The notes under the pieces: model-generated
Databases searched by the model: none
What the model was told of the DNA's origin: nothing
The model's input: only the letters and a program-made list of their open reading frames with translations
Program-made: the position numbers and the translations under genes
Shown: one piece after another, positions 25,801-37,800 of the stretch
Layout: each line of letters starts with the position of its first letter
How positions within the stretch are numbered: position 1 is the first letter of the stretch
Origin: Lutraria lutraria
Lineage: Eukaryota; Mollusca; Bivalvia; Venerida; Mactridae
DNA: 64,000 nucleotides
Assembly: GCA_964023205.1 (NCBI GenBank)
Contig: OZ026845.1
Location: 3,358,001 to 3,422,000 of the forward strand
Direction: 5' to 3'

Positions 25801-28800
25801 TGTTATTATTTATTTTTTCTTTGATCTGAAAGTTCTGTTTTATAGCTTTGATTGGCAGGTCAGTATATTTTCTTGAAACAATTTACTCAGAGACTTTATG
25901 TGGATGGACATATTTTGTAATACCATGTTGCCACTTTGTTACATTCATTTTCATTTTGTCGTATTTTACATGTGTTGTATAAACACACAGGCTTAGATGC
26001 TATGTACAGCAAATTTGGTTAATGTTGGGACCACTGTCTGCTTTAAGTGGCCACCAGTCTTAATTAAGCAGCAAAATTGACTATTTTCTGTGACTTTCCA
26101 TTTTCTGTGACTGCCTGTTAAACAAAGGTTTGCCTTTGTGCTCTTAAATGCATACTTTCAGGGGAGAGTCCAGAGTTCTGGAGTTACTGGATACGACCTG
26201 AGGGAGTGGATTCCATGACTGCTTTCAGGGTAAGATTTTTTCCTCTTAATAACATGAATAGGATTTTTATTGATGTATCGAGCACTTTCTACTATACTAA
26301 GGCCAATGGTTTTTTTTGTTAACTGTCAGATCCTGTGAAAATCAGTATAGAAGGGAGGTAACCTACCAAACGAATAGAGAATAAATGATAGAATAGGATC
26401 TATGAATGTCTGTCGTCCGTCCACAATTAGTTTGTTTACACTCTAGTATCCACAGCTCTCAACAAATCGTGATCAAAGTTGCTCACAATGTATTTGGCCG
26501 CAATGTCTCGGCTAAGTTGGATTATGGGCTAAATCGGACAATAACTTCTAAAGTTATGGGCCCTTTACTTACAAAATTTACTATATTTAGCTTGTTTACA
26601 CTCTAGCGCCTTCATTTATTCACCAATCCTAATGATATTTTTTAAATGTGTCAAGTTTGATTATGGGCAAAATCGGACCAGAAGTTCAAGAGTTATGGGC
26701 CCTTGACTTTGAAAATTTGCTATATTTTAGCTTGTTTACGCTGTAGTGCACTCATTTATTCACAGATCCTAATCATATTTACAATGAATGTGTATGACCT
26801 TAGTGTCTTGGACAAGTTCACTTTTTGGGTGGAATCAAATCACAACTTCAAGAGTTATGGGCCCTTGGATTAGAAAATTTGCTATGTTATAGCTTGTTTA
26901 ACAGTATAATTATACCGTCATTGTTGGTTTAGGTCTCAAAATCTATGTAAAATGGGTTTACGAGATAGAAACTGTATTATCTGGTCATTAATTATAGTGA
27001 CTTTGTTCTCAAGTGAGTGATCAAAGGCCATCTTGGCCCTCTTGTTATGATATCAGAAAATACGAAGCTTTGAAATTGGGGGGACTATTTGATATGGCAT
27101 TTATTGCATCTAGTAAAAACCAACCCTGGGACCTGAAAAAATTCTGTCCTGCTTCCTTACAGAAGGCCTGTGATCTTATCCAGGTGTATGTCATTAGTGT
27201 TAAAAAGCTGGAAAAGTTAAAGGTGTGACCAAACCAATAACTTGTATCTAAATTATGTTACTAATAATCTGATAGGGGATGATTGGCGGTCAAGTGGTAA
27301 CACACTGGACTGCTAAATGAAAGGTCATGGGTATGATTCTCTGTTCTACCTCAGTGAGGCTTTTCCAAAGTGTCCATCCTATCTACTGAGTCAAGTACTG
27401 TGTCTAGACATTCTTATGAAAAGGGATGAGGTCTGTATTGGTGCTTTACACCGGACACATGAAAGAACCAGGTATAATTATTTGAATAGAACAGGATATA
27501 AATGCCTGTTGTTCCTGTTATTATCTTCCTTCTCTCTGGGGTAGCTCTGAAATGACCAAATCTGTTGAATGGTCCATTAGATAAATGAAATAACCTGATG
27601 GATTGTATTTTTAGGATTCATATGTTGATGTTATATCAGATGGAACGATCCAGACTAGACCATGTAAAAAACAAGAAAGATATTATTGTAAGTTTATCTT
27701 TATTCAAATAAAGTCAGTGATTAGATTAGAAGAAGGAATGATTGTGTGTACGGTTACTTGACTAAAAGAAATATTTTAATGCGGGTGGGTCTTATACATT
27801 TTTATTTCTGTTTTCTCTGTAAGTGAGATTTTGCTGTTTGAATCTTATGGGTTGGCACCAAAAGGGGTCGGATAGATCACAGGCTACTGGTGTATGAAGG
27901 CCCCACAGACCTTAATTTTTTTTAACATATGTACTGTATAATATATTATTATGGTGAAAAAAGATATTTTGTTGTTATGAAACCTGGGTAGTAGAAGGTC
28001 TGTGGGGGCCTTCTTATGCCGGTAGCCTGTGGGATAGGTAACCATAAAGTTAACACAACTTATTTTCTGGCCTTACTCAGTGTATTTTTACTGACAAATT
28101 ATTGACAAATTACTTTGCTTATAAAAGTTCTGTCAATGCTATGTTTGCTGTCACCTCTGAATAAAGACCATCCTGTGATTAAAGTCAATTATTTTAAAAA
28201 CTGCCACATTTTGTCTTTCCCTTAGGGTGACCTTTGTTCACAGGTTTTGACTGATTTGTATTATTGTGTAACTTTCCATAGAATGATATTTTGGCAAATG
28301 ATATTCATAAACAGTGCCATTTGAAAGCACAAGGTTATGTCAGTTTCAGATAGTTGTAATTATTTTACATCGCAGAAGATCAATTCTTTGTGCTAATTAA
28401 CATCTTAATTCTCTTGACAGAAAACATAAAGAAAGGATCATTACTTTTAATAGTAATTCATTTGTAACTTTTCTCCAGCAGTGTCTCATTATCAGAGTAT
28501 CTGTCAGTTTTGTCAGTTTTGACGATGTACAGTTAAAGGCATCGTCGGATACTCACGGTCACTGCCTCCACTCCGCTACATATGTACGTAGCGGAGGCAA
28601 CGACATTGGGTATCCGACGAAGAGTTAAAGGCAGTTACAATGAACTCTGAAATAGCGAAGTTGAGATATTGAAGTATTTATTTTCCTTGGATATGCCTTT
28701 CTGCATGTCATTCACATTGCTCTGAATACTTTTTGATTTAAATATGGTTTTAATTCAGCAATTATTTGAATACCGAGAAATTCACTATAATTGTGTTCTG

Positions 28801-31800
28801 CTGTATAATGGAATAATTGTTTGGATTCGAAAAAATTCTCAATAACTTTGTTATTTAATATAATGAAATAATTGTGACACCATTTTTTAACATATCAATC
28901 TGTAAATATTGTCTTTGAAATGGCATTACTGGTATATAACTTCACTGTCATTATTCCAAATAAGATGTTTGATGTATAGCTTCATTTGTTTTTTTTTTCT
29001 TACTGATAATATTATAGAAGTGATGTAAAATTCTGATAGCTTGCCACTCTCGTTTTATATAAGATTCAGTTGCTAGAATGGATGGTCCGCAAGGCATGGG
29101 AGGGAGGCCTATGCCTCTTGCAAGAGGTGAAATAGCTGACTCAGGTACTCCCATTGTTGCCAACAGTGCTCCTGAACCTCCGGTAGAGGTGGAGAAAGTT
29201 CGAAGCTTTTTTCCAGAGACCTGGCTGTGGGATATAGTTGTTCTAGGGTCAGTTATGCTTTCTGGCTGTGTTTATTTGTTATTCTAAGCACTCCACCATG
29301 TTTCTATTGCATGTCTTTCTTCTGTAGAATATTCTTAGACAAGGCTCAATATCATGCATGTGTTAGTGAAGTTTTTACTCCAGGGGTCTTGTCTTAGGAT
29401 ATTCTACCTTTTTCATGTGTGATGCTGGAATCAATAAAATATGGAGTGCTTCAGGGTTGCCACTTAACTTGGAAAATCAGGGAAAAATCATTGTATTCCA
29501 AGGTCAGTGAATTGTCAAGGAAATTTACATTTTGGTCAAAACATTCAGTGGTATTGGTCAGTAAAAAATATGATTTAGTCAAGGAAACAGTTGTAGAAAA
29601 TTTCATATTCTCAATTAAGCGGCACCCCTAATGCATGCATAAATAGATTACACTGTAATGGAATGACCACATGTTACAAAATAAGGCTTCTGGGGTTTTA
29701 TAATCATTGTGATTTGGAAAAAAATAGTTGGGACGAGCCAATGATATTTGGTAGACAATCAGCTGGGAGGGGTTAAAAATTGAACGATGATTACATGGTA
29801 AAAGTAAGGAAGAGTGCTAATTCATAAAGACAATGGGAGTGTAACTCTTACAAAAGGGAAAGAATTTCAAATAAAATGCTGAATTAACCTTTTTGCTCCC
29901 AGACACATATTACCTATATACATTGTACACTGTATTAACTGCCAGGGATTTTTTAAGAAAAGCGAGCCGATTCCCAAATGGGTATATCGAGGGCTCAGCA
30001 CAAAATTGTCATAACTTGTTCTTATTTCAATATGAGTTATGACACTGTTGTGTTGAACCCTCGATATGCGTCATATAGGCAAATATGCGGAGATTTGTGC
30101 AGATTAGTTTAGCCATCTTATTGGCAGTGAAAGGTTTAAAAGCGACTGACTGTGAAAGTAATCCACATTTCATGACAAAGTAATTTTCTTCTTTTTCTCT
30201 CTTTCTTGTTAAACTCAATATTGTATCAGATCTTAATTGCTTTGAATAATATTATCTCAGAGTCTCAGAGATGTGATACTGTGGCCCAGAAAGGTTGAAT
30301 ACTAATACAATCACATCCTTAATTGCAACCAGCATGACTACCACCTTTTCTTGTCTATCCTCACTGTGTATCTAAAGCCTTTAGGGGTCAGTCTCTGCCT
30401 TTACTTGGTATTGGTGGTATACATGTGTGTGTGGCTGTTTTTTGAGAAAATGGGTGACATTTGTACTACAGTATGTAGTTGTAGGTATATCCATGTGGAG
30501 TGATTACTGCAGAATACCTTAGATATTTTCAGGAGTGTTGAGAATTTGTTCTTAATTGTCCAATATTTACCCATTTAATTTAGATGATACTGCACAGGAT
30601 GTAGATTATGCTGAGTATTCATTTGCTGCTGTTGATGACATTGATATTACCCAACAAAACATCAAAAATGAGGTGAAAGTTGATCGTGTCAGAAGCTTTT
30701 TCCCTGAAACTTGGCTTTGGCAAATTATAACTTTAGGGTTGGTATTGTTTTCAGATAAATTAGTCAATTGTGTCCTTTGTTTGTTTGTTTGATCATGTGA
30801 TGTAAAATAACATTATGATTAAATTAGTGATCATTGTTTTCTGCAGATATTCATTATAAGACTGTTGCTATAACTGAATTTAGCCTTTTCACTGATTCCT
30901 GGATCTGCAAAATATACTGTGAAATCATCAATTTCCGTTGGGGATTTAATTTCTAGGATTTCGTGGGTTGGCTCATCAACGAAATCAAATCGCCACAAAT
31001 TCAAATGCAGAGATAAGGCATTTTTTTCAAAATCAAAATCCACGAATTTATGCCCCCATGAAATAACTATTTTAGTAAAAACCATGAAAATTGAACCCAA
31101 TGAAAATACAGTAATTTTAGGGTTGAATTAAATGTTACTTTTCACATTGCATCTTACCATAATGCAGTAATTTTTTAATGATGTTGTAATTTGTAATGCA
31201 AAGAAATAGTTAGAAAAATCAAAATGTTAAAATTAAGTTTTTATTTCCAAATTTTACCATCATAGTTAGTGATAAATTCTACAGTTTTATATTTATTGTA
31301 CTCCATTGTTTAGTTTTGAAAAGACATACCAGATCACATTTTTAGTCTAAGCATTATTTTTGTTTTAAATTTTTACCATGCTTGGAACATTCCATTTGGT
31401 TTCTTACTGAAATAATTCTGTCCAAATTATAATTCATATGTCCTGTACGGGAGCCAACCAAAACTTTTTGACTTACAGGATTATTTTAAAGACTCCTCCG
31501 AGGTTATGAACTTGAGGTCGGTCTCTGAGCTAAAATCTTTACTATGATAAACATTCAATAAATGATACATTAGTCTGACAGCTTAATTGATCTGATTATG
31601 TATTCAAACAAAAGTCAGCTTCATCTTTGGAATTAATACTTGTGTTCAGAGCCTGAACTTCAGATTTATAACCTCATGGTCAGATAATTTTTTTTTTTTA
31701 AATTCAACATTTCTTGTGTATTTGTTCATATGATTCTGACATGGTACAAATTCAATATTTGGAAATGAGAACATGTGCAGTTGCGGGGAAAAAAACACAC

Positions 31801-34800
31801 TTTTTCAATTACAATCTCAGCTGTGCATGAATAGTAATAGTAGTGATCTTAGTTAATATCTGTCTTTGATTATTTCTCAGGCATAAAATAGTTGTTTGTT
31901 TCTGGTTACATGCTCAGTAAAACAATTAGCGTGTAGGTACCGTAAGGGAATTTTGTTTGTTTGTTTGTCCTTGAAAGCTTTAAACTTTGGATAGGGAAAA
32001 AGTGGGAAAGTGGAATTATGTTCTGTTCCTCAAGCAGTGACGGGCCTTATATAAAAGTCTAGGGTTGTAGGGAAAAATTTGGGTAGGTCGGGTAACAAGA
32101 AACAAACATTTTTTACACCTTATTAATGTTCTGTATCACAGTTATTTTTCTAATCTTACTAAATATAATTCTAACAAACTTAACTTCAGAAAGTTTCTTT
32201 GTCTAATATCTTGCACCATAATACCATCATAATATTTTTGATCGCACTATGAAAGATTTTATGTTTGATAAAAAAACAAATATTTTCAGTAAGCATTATC
32301 ATTTCTCAGGTTAATATTGGTAATATGATATAAAACTTTGCCAATTTTATTTTTGACAATATTTTGTAATCTCGATATTTTGTAAATTTTAAACTTCCTT
32401 ATTAAGACAATTAAATTCTAATAAAGCAAAAAGTGTCCATTATGGAACGTTATCATTATTCAAACATTGAAGTCTTTTTTGTCATGAAAAAAATTCTGAT
32501 CTAAATAAGCAGATGGTTTCTATTTTTCTGAATCCTTATCTATTTAACAGATCCGATGAAATGACACTTACTGTACCAACCACTATACCTGATACAATAA
32601 CAGAGTGGGTGGGGAACACAGTTTGTACAAGTCCAGCTGACGGTGTCGGTGTTTCTGAAGTCACTGGAGTGACTGCTTTCCAACCGTTCTTTGTGTCTCT
32701 CACTTTACCATACTCAGCCATACGTGGAGAGAAACTTCCAGTGGTGGTCACTGTGTTCAACTATCTATCTGAATGTGTGCCAGTAAGTATGATTATATAT
32801 ACAGTGCAGCCTCTCCAAAAGATGGGAGTAGCAACATGTTGTTGCAGGGAGGTTGTTGCTCAAGAGAGGACTGCCCTGGAGAGGTTGTAATTTATGTGTG
32901 CATGTATTAGGGAGAATACTTCTTGTATTTATGATTTCTACATCCGCCATGCCATTGTATTCCATATTGCAGTGCAGATCCATATATTAAGTTAAGTATT
33001 CATGAGCACTTTCAGTACTTTGATTTGTTTTGGGAGATTACTGAATGAGTCGGTCACATTTCTGCAAACTGGCTTTCAAATTGAAATCTCATTGAAGCTG
33101 AGCTTGATGTTGCATCACAGGTTAACAAATAGTTCTTAAACATTGATTTTAGATGAAGCTTCAGTTCACTAAGACAGAAGGGTTTGACTTTGTGGGCTCT
33201 AGAAACCAAGTAAGAGAATTCTGTCTTTGTGGAGGCAAGAGTGAGAGCTCCAAATTCTACATTGAACCTAAGATTGTTGGAGAGATTGATATGGAAGTTA
33301 AGGTAAGATTTATTGTAATCTCAAGTAAGATTTATTATAATCTCAAGTCTATAGATTTACTGTAATCTCAAGTCTAAAGATTTATTATAATCTTAATTTT
33401 TTAATTTTTCTGTAATCACAAGTCTTTATATTTACTGTAATCTCAGTTAAGTCTATAGATTTACTGTATCTCAAGTATATAGATTAACTGTAATCGCAAG
33501 TCTATAGATTTAAATTATAATATTTAAATACTTGGTTTATCTGCAGGTTATGTCTGTCAGTAATGATGGAATTTGTAAAGATGTAAATCTAGGCAACTTT
33601 GAGGTTGGTGTGTCGGATGGTGTACAGAGACAACTTTTAATAGAGGTATTCAATTACTTGTTTTATACCTTAAGTTTACTTTTAGGCCTCTTGTCACTTT
33701 AATGACAAAGTTGATTGTCCATTTGTAAATTTGATATTTTGTCTCTGGGTGTATGAAAATCAGTAGAGTGATTTTCCACAGATATCTACTGACTGGATAA
33801 TCATGTGGGACATTTTTGTCATGCACCAGCTATCGAATCATCATTCTACACCATGACAAAAGATTTCTTCTTTTCTGATCAGGGACTGACCACACCCCCA
33901 GAAAACACTACACAATAGAGGAATATCTCCTCACACTTCTGTTTTCCTTCTGATGAAGATTCTTTGGTATACATAATTCAGTCCACCAATGATAGTGATA
34001 TATCTGTCTTATAAATATTTGTAGATATATCTTAATGAGTCTCTGTGGTTGAATGTTAATCACCAGCTCTTTACTGCTGGGAAGAAAATTCTCATGCATG
34101 GGAACAGTCCAGCTAGCTTACGGAAAGTCATTGGTTCCACCGGAGTTTATGCCAGCATTGGGTCACCCCCCCCCGCTCCGTTTAATCTGGAAGACACTAA
34201 ATGACCCTAGCTATATTTTGCCAACAAGTTGCATATATTATAATATTATAATTGTAGGCTGAAGGAGTACCACAGGAGCTAACTTGGAGTTCTTATATTT
34301 GTGTCAATGGTAAGTATAAAAACGTCTATTGCTGCCAGTAATACCTGGAAGGGGAGTTAGGCAGTATTAAAAGATAAAAGATAGATTGCTTAGGGATTAG
34401 TTAATACAAGTAGTTCTGGTTGCTAACCCAGGAACACTTGTTAAGTCAATCATCCTCCCCAATTTGTTGAAGTGCTGATTTGATAAATGAAATTTACTTA
34501 AATTCAAATAAATTTTAACAAACTCGAATCACCTGTGTCCAGTCTTTTGCTCAAATAAGTAATTATATTTCCATTCTCAAGCTTTATTGGCTTTTTTGCA
34601 CAAAAAATAATGAAAAAATCAAAGTTGGTGATGTGTGTTTGCCAGTCACTTTTTGAAAGTCTACTGTCTTACCATTAGCATGCTACATTTGTATATTATA
34701 CATGTTTTTTACCTACCTACAGTGATTTTCTTGTCTATCCTTATTATTGTATAGTTTACCTTTATATCAATTATATCATCAGTCAATTTATTTAACATTT

Positions 34801-37800
34801 GTCTAATTTGATCAGACAGCGAAACTGACACAAGAACTGCTGAGTGGGAATTACCAGTCAATATGGTACCTGACTCATATAAAGCTAAAGTTTCAGTTAT
34901 TGGTAAGTATCATGTTTACTTTGAAATAAACACTCAAACCTGTGTTAGCAGTCACCTCCAAATAAAGGCCACCATGTGAATAAAGGCCATTCTTTTAAAA
35001 ACAGTCCTTGATTATGTACAACAAAATGACCTCCAAAAAAAAGCCACTTGTTAATTAAGGCCTCATTATGTCTATCCAAAGGGTGGCCTATGTTTACAGG
35101 TTTGACTGCGTTTTGTTGCAACAAGTACATTACTTATACACATGTTATGTATGTATCTGATGATGCATTACATTTATAGTCACGTGACAATGGTTTGGTT
35201 TATTTTGGATTATTGGTTGTTCTATGTTTGTTCCTTATCTTAGTACATCTGTCTTATCTGGTGCACAATATGCATACACTGTATTAAGTCACACCTACTA
35301 TGCACGCCATGTCTACTTGAGCATACATTGTTCTTAGGCCACACCTACTTGTGCCTACATTGACATTGTATTAAGGGCAAGCCTACTAGTGCATACATTG
35401 TATTTAGGCCACTCCTACTAGTGCATACATTGTATTTAGGCCACACCTTCTTGTGGCTACATTGGGATTGAGTGATACTAACTAGTGCATACATTGTGTT
35501 TTGATCACGTCTACTAGCGCATACATTGTATTTAGGCCACACCTACTACACAGTGATTGGGTCATGCATTTTCTAGTGCATGTGTAGTATGTTTATAAAT
35601 TTGTGAAATAAATAAGTTTTCTACCATTAACTTATCTAAAAGCATCTGCTGGTAGACAAAGTCAAAAACAGTTATTTGTTGGAATCTCTGGGTTAAATTG
35701 AACCTCAGCATTATTGCAAGCTAAGGGCTCTCATTTGACCCCAAAATGGCATTTTGACTCTTGAAATGAGCAAATAAACTTTTTGACTCTTGAGAATTTG
35801 TACAAAAGGGTCTAATGTACTTTAAGATTAATATAAAATTTGTTGTCTTTTAAATTTAGTAATGGTTAGGGGTCATTTTATTTTCGACCCTCAACTCAAG
35901 CACGCTGAAGATGCAACTTTTAACTACAAAAAAACAAAACTTTGTAGCTTCTTCCATTTACTGTACAATCTAGATTTCATAATCAACAATATTCATATTT
36001 TCAGGGGATGTTATGGGACCAACCTTGTCAAATCTTAAGAACTTGTTACGTATGCCGTATGGTTGTGGTGAACAAAACGTGGCATCTTATGCTCCTAACA
36101 TATATGTCTTACAGTACCTTACTTACACCAATCAACTCACATCTGAAATTGAGGAGGAAGCCAAGAACTACATGACTGTAGGTATGTTGAATCTTTTTTT
36201 GAATAGCTGACACTTGTCGGTACGCATGAATTTCGATGTGACCAAAGTACTATGTTTTCTACATTGGCCATGCAAACGTTAAACAAGTTCCTGTCCTATG
36301 TTGCAGTGCAAGTCTATGTAAGTTCAGCTTCCATGAATACTTTCAGTTCTTAGATTTCTCTTGTATCTGAATCTGTTTTCAAATTGAATACAGGCAAACT
36401 GATGTTCCAATCTAAGATAAATACTAGTACCTGATCATTTATACCAGATATCATTTAATGATTTATTTTTTCCAACACTATATATTTTGTTCTGGTGTCT
36501 CTTTAGTGTTGCCATGGTACCAATTGTTTTGAAATTTAAAAGTGTGTATTGAACTATCGTAAAACCGTTTATTCTTACTTGTAGGTTATCAGAGACAAAT
36601 GAATTATCGTCATGTAGATAACTCATACAGTGCCTGGGGAGAGAACAAATACAATAATGCTACAGGAAGTTTATGGTTGACTATTTTTGTGGTTAAATCA
36701 TTTACTCAATCCTCTGACTTTATCAACGTGGATGTCAAAGATGTCTCTAAAAGTGTGACCTGGATAGTTGACAAACAAGATGAGGATGGTTGCTTCCCAC
36801 CCTATGGAAAAGTATTCAGTTCATATATGAAAGGTGGTTTAGCGGACAGTGATAATCTTGCTGGTCTTACAGCTTTCGCTCTGATAGCATTACTGGAGGC
36901 TGACCTAGGAGATGAAGTATGTCTGCCATATACTATTAGTTTTGAAATATTTTTATCATAGTAAATTTTGCTTGTTATGATTTTCTACACAATTTCATCA
37001 AAGTTTTTAGTTTTGCTTTGGAAACGATGAAATATAAAACAGTCAAAGCTTGTCATTACATGTGTTATATGTGACACACATAGTATTACATGTATTATAT
37101 GTGACACACATAGTATTACATGTGTTATATGTGACACACATAGTATTACATGTATTATATGTGACACACATAGTATTACATGTGTTATATGTGACACACA
37201 TAGTATTACATGTATTATATGTGACACACATAGTATTACATGTATTATATGTGACACACATAGTATTACATGCATTATATGTGACACACATAGTATTACA
37301 TGCATTATATGTGACACATACTATTGCATGTATTATATGTGACACATACTATTGCATGCATTATATGTGACACATACTATTACTTGTATTATACAATCAT
37401 GTTATCATGTGTATATGTGTTATTAATTATGTGTATCATACATGTTCTGTATTCATAAACACAGTATGTTATTTCTTACTTGCTTATTTTCAGTATGAAC
37501 CTTATATTGATCGAGGATGTGAATGTTTGGGCATGTCAGATGTTGCTTCCACTGATACATATACACTGTCTGTGATGTTGTATGCCCTCACTTTAAAAGA
37601 TCCATCATCACCTCAAACAATTGAAGTGATGGATGAAATACAGCGCAGAAAGGTTTCCTCCAGTAAGTAATTATCAATAAATACTGACCAAATTTTCCTT
37701 ATATTGTAAAGGTATCCTCTATTCAGTAATCATCAGACAATCCTGTCCAAACTTTCCAAATAGCATAAATATCTTCTTTAGTCAGTAATCATCAATCAAT

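Noticed and set aside
25569..27687. C3-type anaphylatoxin domain between MG6 halves
   Set aside because: The stretch has too few cysteines and no basic cleavage cluster before the expected position; a bait region occupies the place.
31140..32550. A third bait-exon copy
   Set aside because: I searched the region for a further SFFPETWLW-like segment in any frame and saw none.
36985..37370. Open frames on both strands over 37050-37370
   Set aside because: Products of the 30-bp minisatellite; open in several frames at once, which is not coding behaviour.
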